The notes beneath the pieces were generated by a model. The model worked only from the letters and a program-made list of their open reading frames with translations. It searched no databases and was not told the DNA's origin. This document shows positions 52,791-61,765 of a DNA stretch of 64,000 nt, piece by piece. This DNA comes from Streptomyces sp. NRRL WC-3626 (GTDB lineage: Bacteria > Actinomycetota > Actinomycetes > Streptomycetales > Streptomycetaceae), in contig NZ_JOCA01000017.1 of the NCBI RefSeq assembly GCF_000718785.1, positions 98,041 to 162,040 on the forward strand. Reading direction: 5' to 3'. The position numbers and the translations under genes were made by a program. Position 1 is the stretch's first letter. Each line of letters begins with the position of its first letter.

Positions 52791-54965
52791 ATGACCGAGA
52801 GCACCACCATTCGCTGGGAAGAGTCCGACGACCACGTGGTCACCCTCGTCCTCGACGACCCCGGGCAGTCCGTCAACACCATGAACGCCGCGTTCATCGA
52901 CTCGCTGGACGCCGTCGCGGCGCGCCTCACCGAGCACCGCGACACCATTCGGGGCGTCGTCGTCACCTCCGCCAAGCAGAGCTTCTTCGCAGGCGGCGAC
53001 CTGCGCGACCTGATCTCCGTCACCCCCGGGACCGCGGGCGCCTCCTTCGAGGCCGGGATGCGCGTCAAACGCTCCCTGCGTGTCCTGGAGACACTCGGCA
53101 AGCCGGTCGTCGCGGCCATCAACGGCGCCGCTCTCGGCGGCGGTTACGAGATCGCCCTGGCCTGTCACCACCGCGTCGTCCTGGACAGCCCGGCGGCCCG
53201 CGTCGGACTGCCCGAAGTCACCCTGGGTCTGCTGCCCGGCGGCGGCGGGGTGACCCGCACGGTCCGCATGTTCGGCGTCGAGGTCGCCCTGCGCAAGGTC
53301 CTCCTGGAGGGCACCCAGTACGGGCCGGCGCGCGCCCTGGAGGCCGGCCTCGTCGACGAGATCGCCGCCGACCGGGACGAACTCCTCACCAGGGCACGCG
53401 CGTTCGTCGACGCGCACCCGGAGTCCGCCCAGCCCTGGGACGCCCCCGGATACCGCATCCCCGGCGGCACCCCCGCCTCCCCGCAGCTCGCCGCCCGCCT
53501 CCCCGCCCTCCCCGCGCTGCTGAAGAAGAAGACGGGCGGCGCGCCCTGCCCGGCCCCGCGCAACATCATCGCGGCGGCCGTGGAGAGCGCTCAGGTGGAC
53601 ATGGACACCGCCTTCGTGGTGGAGGCCGGATACCTGACCGAACTGGTCACCGGGCAGATCACCAAGAACATGATCCAGGCGTACTTCTTCGACCTCCAGG
53701 CGGTCAACTCCGGTGCGGGCCGCCCGAAGGGGGTCGAGCCTCGCGCGGTGACCAAGGTGGCCGTGCTCGGCGCGGGCATGATGGGCGCCGGAATCGCCTA
53801 CTCCTGCGCCAGGGCCGGCATCGACGTCGTCCTGAAGGACGTCACCGCCGAAGCGGCCGCGCAGGGCAGGGCGTACTCCGAGAAGCTGTGCGCCAAGGCC
53901 GTGTCGCGCGGCAGTACGACGCGGGCGACGGCGGACGCCCTGCTGGCCCGCATCACCCCGACCGCCGACCCCGGGGACCTGGCCGGCTGCGACGCCGTGA
54001 TCGAGGCCGTCTTCGAGGACACCGGCGTCAAGCACAAGGTGTTCCAGGAGGTACAGGAGACCGTCGCCCCGGACGCGCTGCTGTGCTCGAACACCTCCAC
54101 CCTGCCCATCACCGTCCTCGCCAAGGGGGTGGAGCGTCCGGAGGACTTCATCGGCCTGCACTTCTTCTCGCCCGTCGACAGGATGCCGCTGGTGGAGATC
54201 GTCAAGGGGGAGCAGACGGGGGAGGAGGCGCTGGCGCGCGCCTTCGACCTGGTCCGGCAGATCCGCAAGACCCCGATCGTGGTCAACGACTCGCGCGGCT
54301 TCTTCACCTCGCGGGTCATCGGCCGCTTCATCGACGAAGGCGTCGCCATGGTCGGCGAGGGCATCGAACCGGCCTCCGTCGAGCAGGCCGCCGCGCAGGC
54401 CGGCTACCCGGCCAAGGTCCTCAACCTGATGGACGAGCTCACCCTCACCCTCCCGCGCAAGATCCGCGAGGAGACCCGGCGCGCGGTCGAGGCGTCGGGC
54501 CGCACCTGGGAGCCGCACCCCGCGGACGCCGTGGTGGACCGCATGATCGACGAGTTCGGCCGCCCCGGACGGTCCGGCGGCGCGGGCTTCTACGACTACA
54601 CCGACGGCCGGCGCACCGGGCTGTGGCCGGGTCTGCGCGAGCACTTCACGGACCCGGCGAAGCAGCCCGCCGACCTGGCCGAGCTGATGGAGCGGATGCT
54701 CTTCGTCGAGGCGCTGGACTCGGTGCGCTGCCTCGAGGAGGGCGTGCTGGTCTCCGTGGCGGACGCCAACATCGGCTCGCTGCTCGGCATCGGCTTCCCG
54801 CCGTGGACGGGCGGCGTACTGCAGTACATCAACGGCTACGAGGGCGGACTGCCCGGCTTCGTGACCCGCGCCCGCGAACTGACCGCAACCCACGGCGCAC
54901 GCTTCGCCCCGCCCGAACTACTGCTCCGCAAGGCCGAATGGGCCGAGACCTTCACCGACACCTGA
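52791..54965 (+). CDS. fadB: Multifunctional FadB: enoyl-CoA hydratase / 3-hydroxyacyl-CoA dehydrogenase
   Basis: A 724-residue FadB. The N-terminal crotonase domain (INGAALGGGYEIALA; LPEVTLGLLPGGGGVTR) covers about residues 1-300. The NAD-binding dehydrogenase starts at VAVLGAGMMGAGIAY near residue 323, followed by SNTSTLPIT and LHFFSPVDRMPLVEI. The C-terminal dehydrogenase half is complete. It hydrates and oxidises enoyl-CoA; last gene of the mcr operon. Confidence 0.95.
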   Translation: MTESTTIRWEESDDHVVTLVLDDPGQSVNTMNAAFIDSLDAVAARLTEHRDTIRGVVVTSAKQSFFAGGDLRDLISVTPGTAGASFEAGMRVKRSLRVLETLGKPVVAAINGAALGGGYEIALACHHRVVLDSPAARVGLPEVTLGLLPGGGGVTRTVRMFGVEVALRKVLLEGTQYGPARALEAGLVDEIAADRDELLTRARAFVDAHPESAQPWDAPGYRIPGGTPASPQLAARLPALPALLKKKTGGAPCPAPRNIIAAAVESAQVDMDTAFVVEAGYLTELVTGQITKNMIQAYFFDLQAVNSGAGRPKGVEPRAVTKVAVLGAGMMGAGIAYSCARAGIDVVLKDVTAEAAAQGRAYSEKLCAKAVSRGSTTRATADALLARITPTADPGDLAGCDAVIEAVFEDTGVKHKVFQEVQETVAPDALLCSNTSTLPITVLAKGVERPEDFIGLHFFSPVDRMPLVEIVKGEQTGEEALARAFDLVRQIRKTPIVVNDSRGFFTSRVIGRFIDEGVAMVGEGIEPASVEQAAAQAGYPAKVLNLMDELTLTLPRKIREETRRAVEASGRTWEPHPADAVVDRMIDEFGRPGRSGGAGFYDYTDGRRTGLWPGLREHFTDPAKQPADLAELMERMLFVEALDSVRCLEEGVLVSVADANIGSLLGIGFPPWTGGVLQYINGYEGGLPGFVTRARELTATHGARFAPPELLLRKAEWAETFTDT

Positions 54966-55010
54966 CCCACTCCGCTCCACCAGCACCTCACCCACCCACC
55001 GTCCGCAGAC

Positions 55011-55135
55011 ACCCCTGCCGCTTCCCCGCCCTCGGGTGCACCCGCTTCCGCTTTCCCGCCCTTCGGGGGCACCCGCTTCCGCTTTCCCGCCCTTCGGGGG
55101 CACCCGCTGCTGCTGTCCCCGCCCTCCGCGGGCAG
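55011..55135. repeat. Tandem repeat of 31 bases in the fadB-fadD gap
   Basis: Two perfect 31-base copies, 55039-55069 and 55070-55100, each beginning CACCCGCTTCCGCTTTCCCG, are flanked by degenerate copies (55011-55038 and 55101-55135). Each copy carries a CCC-TTC-GGG mini-hairpin. The rest of the 346-base gap has no gene I can support. Confidence 0.85.
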
Positions 55136-55136
55136 T

Positions 55137-55156
55137 CGTGCCGCTGGGGCGGCACG
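55137..55156. terminator. Hairpin, repeat-associated
   Basis: CGTGCCGC and GCGGCACG, an eight-base-pair stem with loop TGGG, immediately after the tandem repeats; probable terminator for fadB. Similar GC-rich palindromes recur between streptomycete genes. Confidence 0.6.
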
Positions 55157-55311
55157 GGTGGGCGCGACGGCACCCCGCAAACGCCGGGCTGCGCAACCCG
55201 CCCCCGCCCAGCCACCACACCGGGCGACTGCCCAACCCCATCGGGTGCTCCACGCCACCCGGCGCCCCGGTCCCCCCGATCTACCCCTACGACACCCGCA
55301 AGGAGGCCCCG

Positions 55312-57135
55312 ATGACATCAGCACCAGGCGCCACCGGCGACCTGCCCGGCACCCCCACCCTGCCCCAGCTCCTCGCCCGCAACGCTCACCAGCACCCCCA
55401 ACACCCCGCCCTCTCCTGGCAGTCGAAGGACCCCGACGGCACCTGGACCACGCTCACCTGGACGGAGGTCCACGAACGCACCGCCACCCTCGCCGCCGGC
55501 TTCCGCGCCCTGGGCGTCGAACGCGGCGACCACGTCCTGCTGATGATGTCCAACCGGCCCGAACACTGGCTGTCGGACCTGGCACTGGTCCGGCTCGGCG
55601 CGGTCCCCGTCAGTGTCTACGGCACCGCGGCCCCCGAACAGATCACCCACATCGCCCGCAACTGCCGCGCCCGCCTCGCCGTCGTGGAAGGGGCCGCGCA
55701 GGCCGCCGTATGGGAGCCGCTGCTCGCCGACCCGGACACCCCGCTGGAGCGGCTGGTGGTGGCCGAGGCCGGCGCCGAGGCCGGCCATCTCCCGTACGCC
55801 GCCCTGCTCCACGAACCGCTGCCGGAACACTTCGGCAAGGAACTGGACGCAGCCCGCCCCGACGACCCGCTGACCGTCGTCTACACCTCCGGCACCACCG
55901 GTGAGCCCAAGGGCGTCGTCCTGACCCACCGCCAGGTGATGTCAAACGCCCTCGCGCTCGACGCCGTGGTGGAACTGCCCCCGCACGTCGAGCACATCTG
56001 CTACCTGCCCTTCGCTCATATCGCCGAACGCATGCTGGGCATCTATCTGCCCTGCCACCGCGCCTCGCACGTGTACCTCTGCGCCGACCCGACGCGCGTC
56101 GGCGAGGTGGTGCGCAAGGTGCGGCCGGCGCAGTTCTTCGGTGTGCCGAGGATCTGGGAGAAGCTGTCCGCCGCCGTACGGGCCGTGCTGTCGCTGATGC
56201 CGGCCGAGGAACGCGTGGTCATCGACCGGGCGTTCACGGTGGCCCGCGAGCACGTCGAGTACCGCGAACGGGGCGAGACGCCGCCCGCCGAACTCGAGGA
56301 GCGCTACGCCCGCGCCCGCGAGGACGTCCTGCTGCCGTTGCTGGCCGCGGGCGGACTGGACAGGGTGACCTGGTCGGCCAGCGCCTCGGCACCCATGCCG
56401 ATCGACGTGGTGCGGTTCTGGGCCGGCTTCGGCATCGTCATCATGGACGCCTGGGGACTGACCGAGACCACCGGCGTGGCCACCAGCAACAGCCCGAAGG
56501 CCGGATTCCGGCTCGGCTCGGTGGGACGCCCGGTGGAGTCCGTGGAGATCCGGGTCGCCGAGGACGGCGAGATCCTGGTGCGGGGCTCCTCCGTCTTCTC
56601 CGGCTACCTGCGGCCGGACGGCTCGGTACGGTCCGCCCTGGACGACGACGGCTGGCTGGCCACCGGCGACATCGGCCGGATCGACGGGGACGGCTATCTC
56701 TGGCTCACCGACCGCAAGAAGGAGATGATCGTCACCTCCACCGGCAAGAACGTCTCGCCGGCCCTGGTGGAGAACGCGCTCAAGGAACACCCGCTGATCG
56801 GCCAGGCGCTGGTGCACGGCGACAACCACTCCTACCTGGTCGCCCTGTTGGTCCTCGACCCGGAAGCCGCCCCGGCCTGGGCCGCCGCCAACGGCGTCGC
56901 GGCGCAGGGGAGTCCGGCCGCGCTGGCCGAACACCCCGAGGTCCGGGCGGAGATCGACCGCGCGGTGGCCGCCGCCAACTCCCGGCTCAACCGCACCGAG
57001 CAGGTCAAGCGGTACGAAGTGCTCACCGAGGAGTGGGGCCCGCTGACCGGTGAACTGACGCCGTCGCTGAAGATGCGCCGCCGGGTCATCCGGGACAAGT
57101 ACGCCGACACACTGTCCGGGCTCTACGGCGACTGA
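55312..57135 (+). CDS. Long-chain acyl-CoA synthetase (FadD-like)
   Basis: A 607-residue AMP-forming ligase: YTSGTTGEPKG near residue 190, GVPRIWEKL, DAWGLTETTGVAT and TDRKKEMIVTSTGKNVSP. AAGGAGG lies ideally before the ATG. Paralogue of the ligase at 14115. Probably activates isoprenoid or fatty acids for the adjoining fadAB/mcr enzymes. Confidence 0.93.
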   Translation: MTSAPGATGDLPGTPTLPQLLARNAHQHPQHPALSWQSKDPDGTWTTLTWTEVHERTATLAAGFRALGVERGDHVLLMMSNRPEHWLSDLALVRLGAVPVSVYGTAAPEQITHIARNCRARLAVVEGAAQAAVWEPLLADPDTPLERLVVAEAGAEAGHLPYAALLHEPLPEHFGKELDAARPDDPLTVVYTSGTTGEPKGVVLTHRQVMSNALALDAVVELPPHVEHICYLPFAHIAERMLGIYLPCHRASHVYLCADPTRVGEVVRKVRPAQFFGVPRIWEKLSAAVRAVLSLMPAEERVVIDRAFTVAREHVEYRERGETPPAELEERYARAREDVLLPLLAAGGLDRVTWSASASAPMPIDVVRFWAGFGIVIMDAWGLTETTGVATSNSPKAGFRLGSVGRPVESVEIRVAEDGEILVRGSSVFSGYLRPDGSVRSALDDDGWLATGDIGRIDGDGYLWLTDRKKEMIVTSTGKNVSPALVENALKEHPLIGQALVHGDNHSYLVALLVLDPEAAPAWAAANGVAAQGSPAALAEHPEVRAEIDRAVAAANSRLNRTEQVKRYEVLTEEWGPLTGELTPSLKMRRRVIRDKYADTLSGLYGD

Positions 57136-57205
57136 CCCGGCCCCAGGCCACGAGAACCTGCCGCCCGTCCCCGTCCCCAGGGGGTGGGCGGCTCGCACGG
57201 TTTAC

Positions 57206-57224
57206 AGACGTACGTCCAACGTCT
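57206..57224. promoter_or_regulatory. Putative operator of the TetR at 57268
   Basis: AGACGT and ACGTCT are inverted arms; the internal GACGTACGTC (57207-57216) is itself a perfect palindrome. The site lies 44 bases before the tetR start. Confidence 0.45.
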
Positions 57225-57267
57225 CATGGTATCCGGGAGGGCGCCGGCCGGTATCGTGAGGAGCACC

Positions 57268-57894
57268 ATGAGAACTGACACGAACGACTCGTGGCTCGAA
57301 CGGGCGCTCGCCCAGCCGGAGCCCGAGGACGAGACGGCGCGGCGGATCCTCGACGCGGCACTGGAGCAGTTCACGCTTCTCGGCCTGCGCCGCTCCTCCG
57401 TGGACGACGTCGCCAAGCGGGCCGGCGTCTCCCGCGTCACCGTCTACCGGCGCTTCCAGACCAAGGACCGGCTCGTCGAGGAGACCCTGCTGCGTGAGCT
57501 CAGCCGCTTCTTCCAGCGGCTGGACGTCGCGGTGGCCGGACTGCCGACCATGAAGGAACGGGTCGTCGAGGGCTTCGTGGTGGCCCTGCGTCACACCCGG
57601 GCCCATCCGCTCTTCGGGGGCCTGCTGCGCCTGGAACCCGAGGTGGTGCTGCCCTATCTGACCGTGCAGGGCACGTCCTCGCTCTCCGCCACGGTCGAGT
57701 ACCTGACGGGCCATCTGCGCCGCGCCCAGCAGGCCGAGGGCCGTCCCGACGAGGACCCGCGTCCGCTCGCCGAACTGATGGTGCGGGTCGCCGTCTCCTT
57801 CCTGCTCAACCCCTCCAGCTGTATCGAGATGGAGGACGAGGACCAGGCCCGGGCCTTCGCCCGCCGCTACCTGGCCCCGCTCCTCGACGCCTGA
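57268..57894 (+). CDS. TetR regulator, paralogue of the lcp1-linked TetR
   Basis: A 208-residue TetR protein; its helix-turn-helix is SVDDVAKRAGVSRVTVYRRF near residue 50, followed by QTKDRLVEETLL. It resembles the TetR at 13284 along the whole length. GAGGAG precedes ATG 57268. It sits between the acyl-CoA synthetase and the convergent aldehyde dehydrogenase operon and may control either. Confidence 0.9.
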   Translation: MRTDTNDSWLERALAQPEPEDETARRILDAALEQFTLLGLRRSSVDDVAKRAGVSRVTVYRRFQTKDRLVEETLLRELSRFFQRLDVAVAGLPTMKERVVEGFVVALRHTRAHPLFGGLLRLEPEVVLPYLTVQGTSSLSATVEYLTGHLRRAQQAEGRPDEDPRPLAELMVRVAVSFLLNPSSCIEMEDEDQARAFARRYLAPLLDA

Positions 57895-57906
57895 CCGGCC
57901 GGCCGT

Positions 57907-59412
57907 TCAACGGCGCCGGTGCAGGGACCGCGCCAGACGCACCGCGCGCTCCCGCGTCGCGGCCGGAACCGCGAACGAGGTCAGCGCGACCGGCGGAGTG
58001 AACCGCTGCACCGTCGTCGACTGCACGGCGGTGAAGGCGCGCAGCCCCTCCGCACCGTGGATCCGCCCGAAGCCGGAGTCCTGGGAGCCGCCGAACGGCA
58101 GCGCCGGTACGGCCGCGAAGCCCAGCACCGAGTTCACCGACACCGCCCCGGCGCGCAGCCGTGCCGCGATCGCCGCGCCGGTGCGCCCGCTGCGGCAGAA
58201 GACCGCCGCCCCCAGGGCGTACCGTGAGGCGTTGGCCCGCTCCACCGCCTCGTCCATGTCGGCGACGGCGTTGACGGCCACGACGGGCCCGAAGGTCTCC
58301 TCCGTCATCGCCGCCGCGTCCTCCGGAACACCGGTCAGCACGACCGGCGCGACATACGGGGCACGCACCGACTCGGGCCCGCCCAGCAGGGCCCGCGCAC
58401 CCGCCGACACCGCGCCGGACACATGCCGTTCGACGATCGCGACCTGGCCCGGAAGCGTCATCGGGCCGTAGGGGGCGTCCGCCCCGCCGCCCGGATGCAG
58501 TGCCGAGGCCCGCTTCACCACCCGTTCGCACAGCTCCGCGTGGATCTCGCGGGCCGCGTAGACACGCTCCACGCCCGCGCAGGTCTGCCCCGCGTTGCTC
58601 AGCGCGCCCCACACGATCGCGTCGGCCGCCGCGTCGAGGTCCGCGTCCGCGGTGACGATCACCGCGTCCTTCCCGCCGCACTCGGCGAGGAATGGCGTCA
58701 GCGTCTCGGCGCACACCGCCATCACCTTGCGGGCCGTCCCCGGCGAACCGGTGAACGCCAGCTTGTCGACCCCGGACCGGGCCAGCGCGTCCCCGGTGGA
58801 CGCGGCGCCGGTGACGGTGGTGAGCAGCCCGGCATGCCCGGGTACGGCGCCGTCGAACAGCCCTGCCAGCAGGGTCGCTGTGCCCGGGGTCAGCTCCGAC
58901 GGCTTGAAGACCACGCCGTTCCCCGCGGCCAGGGCGTACCCGATGGAGCCCATCGGGGTGTAGAGGGGGTAGTTCCAGGGGCCGATCACGCCGACCACGC
59001 CCAGCGGCCGGTGCACCAGTGAGGCCCGCTGATGGACGGTGAACAGTCCGGTGCCCACCTTCCGCCTGCGCAGCACGCGTTCGGCGTTGCGGGCGGCCCA
59101 GGCCAGGTGCTCCAGGGTGAGCACGACCTCCAGCGCGGCGTCACCGGCTGGCTTGCCGGTCTCCTCGGAGATGGTGCGGGCCACGGCGTCCAGATCGGCG
59201 GCGAGCGCCTTCTTCCAGCGCAGCAGATGGTCACGGCGCCGGGACGCGGGCAGCTCCGCCCAGCCCGCCTGGGCGGAGCGGGCACGGGACACCGCGCGGG
59301 AGACCTCCTGCGGCCCGTCCACCGGGTGTTCGGCGATCGGTTCACCGGTCGCGGGGGAGTACGTGGTGAAGGTCGCGGCGCGTGGCGCCGTGGCCGGGGT
59401 GGTGTCGGTCAT
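57907..59412 (-). CDS. Aldehyde dehydrogenase
   Basis: A 501-residue NAD(P)-dependent ALDH: GPWNYPLYTPMGSIGYALAA, FTGSPGTARKV, catalytic glutamate in LAECGGKDAV, catalytic cysteine in NAGQTCAGVERVY, and FGGSQDSGFGR. The start overlaps the MpaB-type oxygenase stop (ATGA). Likely oxidises aldehydes released by the coupled oxygenase or by Lcp. The succinate-semialdehyde-type subgroup is an alternative. Confidence 0.94.
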   Translation of the reverse strand: MTDTTPATAPRAATFTTYSPATGEPIAEHPVDGPQEVSRAVSRARSAQAGWAELPASRRRDHLLRWKKALAADLDAVARTISEETGKPAGDAALEVVLTLEHLAWAARNAERVLRRRKVGTGLFTVHQRASLVHRPLGVVGVIGPWNYPLYTPMGSIGYALAAGNGVVFKPSELTPGTATLLAGLFDGAVPGHAGLLTTVTGAASTGDALARSGVDKLAFTGSPGTARKVMAVCAETLTPFLAECGGKDAVIVTADADLDAAADAIVWGALSNAGQTCAGVERVYAAREIHAELCERVVKRASALHPGGGADAPYGPMTLPGQVAIVERHVSGAVSAGARALLGGPESVRAPYVAPVVLTGVPEDAAAMTEETFGPVVAVNAVADMDEAVERANASRYALGAAVFCRSGRTGAAIAARLRAGAVSVNSVLGFAAVPALPFGGSQDSGFGRIHGAEGLRAFTAVQSTTVQRFTPPVALTSFAVPAATRERAVRLARSLHRRR

Positions 59413-60350
59413 CGGGTCTCCTGACGGGGGACGTGCGGGGCGGACGGCTGCGCCGTGTCGATTGCCTGTTCCGGCGGCGTCTCGTCCGGGAGCGGGGCCG
59501 GCGGACGGGAGTGCGCCCAGTGCGGACCCAGGTCGTCCAGCGTCCAGCCGAAGGGATACGTGCGCGCCTTCGGCTTGCGCGGGAACCGCTCCGGACGTGC
59601 CGGCAGCAGTCGGATCAGCGCGGCACGGGCGCGCAGCACACGGGGGACGACGGCACGCAGCGGACGCGGCTGCGGGCTGAACCCGAGCGCCGTCAGCAGC
59701 GGTTCGTCCAGGACGGCGAGCGACAACCGGGCCGCCGCCCCGCGTAAGGGGGCCGGATACCAGGAGGTCAGCACCCGAAGCGTGGCCGCGGCGACCCGGC
59801 GGTTCGCGGGGTCGTACGCGAACATCTTCCGCTCGTAGTCGTCGTGGAGCCGCTCGAACCCGGCATAGGTGTCGGGCACGCCCTCGATGTCCATCATCTC
59901 GCCCATCCGCCGGCCCACCAGCGCCAGGCTCTCGGTCTCCTGCTCGCACAGGCGCCGCCAGCCGAACCGGTCGATCCACCGCTTCGGACCCACCACCGTG
60001 GTGGCCAGGACGTAGAGGAAGTCCTCGTTGGGGATGCGGTACCGCCCGTGTATGCGGTTCAGATGACGGGCGGCCGCCCGGCCGTGCTCCGAGTCCATTC
60101 CCTCGCGGACCATCTCGTAGCTGATCAGCACCGTGTCGTCGTACCGCTTCTGGCCGGCACGCTCGAACTCCTGGGTGCGGTCCAGGAGCCGCGAGATGCG
60201 CGGGACGCCGAAGTCGCGCAGAAACGCGACCGACGTCCCCTGGAGATAGTCGCGGGGGAACTCGTAGTGGGTGATCCACCGGAAGATCTGCTCGAAGTCC
60301 TGCTGCGGATCCATCCGCCGGATCCGGCGGAGCCGGCTGTAGCGCCCCAT
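59409..60350 (-). CDS. MpaB-type DUF2236 oxygenase
   Basis: A 313-residue cytoplasmic DUF2236 protein without a Tat signal, distinct from Lcp. Conserved-looking segments are RAAARHLNRIHGRYRIPNED and GPKRWIDRFGWRRL, with the histidines as heme-ligand candidates. Fungal MpaB oxidatively cleaves an isoprenoid chain in mycophenolic acid synthesis, an apt analogy in this locus. GGAGGGATC precedes ATG 60350. Coupled to an aldehyde dehydrogenase, as if the pair cleaves an isoprenoid double bond and oxidises the aldehyde. Confidence 0.87.
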   Translation of the reverse strand: MGRYSRLRRIRRMDPQQDFEQIFRWITHYEFPRDYLQGTSVAFLRDFGVPRISRLLDRTQEFERAGQKRYDDTVLISYEMVREGMDSEHGRAAARHLNRIHGRYRIPNEDFLYVLATTVVGPKRWIDRFGWRRLCEQETESLALVGRRMGEMMDIEGVPDTYAGFERLHDDYERKMFAYDPANRRVAAATLRVLTSWYPAPLRGAAARLSLAVLDEPLLTALGFSPQPRPLRAVVPRVLRARAALIRLLPARPERFPRKPKARTYPFGWTLDDLGPHWAHSRPPAPLPDETPPEQAIDTAQPSAPHVPRQETR

Positions 60351-60512
60351 GGGTGATCCCTCCTGTCGGCACCGCGGCCGCGGGCTCGCGGTACGAGTGG
60401 TCGTGCCGGGACGGCGCACGGCCTCACCATGGGCACCTCCGGCTTCGGGAATCTGCCTGGCTACCGGGAGCCCGGGGGCGGACCGGGAACACCCGTGAGT
60501 CGAAGATACTGA

Positions 60513-60541
60513 AACTATTGAGTTGTAACATCAGGCGTCAA
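60513..60541 (-). promoter_or_regulatory. Promoter of the mpaB-type/aldehyde dehydrogenase operon
   Basis: On the minus strand TTGACG (60541-60536), 17 bases, then ATAGTT (60518-60513). The leader to the ATG is about 150 bases. Confidence 0.55.
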
Positions 60542-60582
60542 TACCCCGCCCGCGGCGGAGACTTGAAAGCGTCGGCGGCGGA

Positions 60583-60894
60583 TCAGGCGTTGAGGGCGGC
60601 CAGTTCCGCGTCGGCGCGCTCGGTGACCAGCGCGAGGACGCGGCCGGCGGCGGCCAGGTCCTCGGCGGGGATACCGCCCCAGATGCGGGCGCTGATCGGA
60701 GCGGTCCGCGTGCCGACGGAGGCGAGCAGTTCGCGTCCCGCGTCCGTGGGCCCGAGGTGCGCGCCGTCCATGACGAGCAGCCGCCTGTCCAGCAGTTCGT
60801 CGACGGTGGCGCGGACGGCGGCCGGATCGGCCTTGAGGGAGTCCCGCACCTGCGCTTCGAGTTCGTCCCGCGCCCCACCCCCGCTCCGTACGGA
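60583..60894 (-). pseudogene. Truncated MarR-family regulator
   Basis: About 100 residues match the C-terminal part of small streptomycete MarR-like proteins (VRATVDELLDRRLLVMDG, PTDAGRELL, WGGIPAEDLAAAGRVLALV). The N-terminal helices are missing, and the frame runs into the DeoR gene without a convincing start. Probably cut when the DeoR/MFS pair arrived, or a short regulator with an unrecognised start. Confidence 0.6.
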
Positions 60895-60914
60895 CGGTGA
60901 GGGGGGCGGACGTC

Positions 60915-61676
60915 TCAGACGGTCTCCAGTGTGGTGCCGCCGCTCTCGAGCGCGGCGATCTCGTCGCTCGGCGCGCCGCTGTCGGTCACGAGGATGTCCA
61001 CGAGGCTCGACGGGCCGACGTACGCGTGGGCGGTACGGCCGAGCTTCGTGCCGTCGGCCGCGACGACGACGCGGCGCGCGGAGGCGATCACCGCCTTCTT
61101 CACGCTCGCCTCGTCGAGGTCGTAGGCGGTCATGCCGTCGGCCGCGGTCAGGCCGCAGCACCCCAGGACGGCGGTGTCGAAGCGCAGCGCCGACAGCGAC
61201 GCGAGGGTGAGGGGCCCGATGAGCGCGCCCTCGCCGGCACGGGGCCGGCCGCCCGGAACCAGCAGCACGGTCGGTTCCGGCGCGTCGCCGAGCACGGCGA
61301 TCGCCTGCAGCGACAAGGGCATCACGGTGACCGGCCGGCCGTGCAGCAGACGGGCGACCTCCAGGCAGGTGGTGCCGCTGTCCAGCAGCACGGTCTCGCC
61401 GTCGGTGATGAGCGAGGCCACCCTGGCCGCGATCCTGCGCTTGACGTCGACGCCTTCGTGGGCGCGCAGCGCGAACGGGGGCTCGTCGCCCCGCAGGAGC
61501 AGGGTGCGGGCGCCCCCGCGGAACCGTTCGAGGACCCCCTGGGCGGCCAGATGGCCGAGGTCCCGGCGGATGGTCATCTCCGACGCCCCCGTGAGGCCGG
61601 TGAGTTCGGTGACGGTGGCCGTGCCCGTCTCCTGGACGGCCTGGGCGATCAGACGGTGGCGCTCCGCGGTGTTCAT
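60915..61676 (-). CDS. DeoR/GlpR family transcriptional regulator
   Basis: A 253-residue regulator: N-terminal DeoR helix-turn-helix (TELTGLTGASEMTIRRDLGH, residues about 27-46) and C-terminal sugar-phosphate sensor domain (LLDSGTTCLEVARLL). No clear Shine-Dalgarno before ATG 61676. Divergent from the MFS gene it probably controls. Confidence 0.93.
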   Translation of the reverse strand: MNTAERHRLIAQAVQETGTATVTELTGLTGASEMTIRRDLGHLAAQGVLERFRGGARTLLLRGDEPPFALRAHEGVDVKRRIAARVASLITDGETVLLDSGTTCLEVARLLHGRPVTVMPLSLQAIAVLGDAPEPTVLLVPGGRPRAGEGALIGPLTLASLSALRFDTAVLGCCGLTAADGMTAYDLDEASVKKAVIASARRVVVAADGTKLGRTAHAYVGPSSLVDILVTDSGAPSDEIAALESGGTTLETV

Positions 61677-61698
61677 GCCGTGATTCAACACCACACAG

Positions 61699-61753
61699 AA
61701 CGAACAGTGAAGATGGTTGAAAGACCCTCTACTGAACTTGAAATTTGTTCGTT
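61699..61753. promoter_or_regulatory. Inverted repeat in the deoR/MFS promoter
   Basis: AACGAACA (61699-61706) and TGTTCGTT (61746-61753) are exact inverted arms 39 bases apart in the 89-base gap, consistent with paired DeoR half-sites. Confidence 0.5.
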
Positions 61754-61765
61754 AGGGTGTGTGAC

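Noticed and set aside
55011..55135. Tandem 31-base repeats as a CRISPR array
   Set aside because: Copies are adjacent with no spacers, and no cas genes are present.
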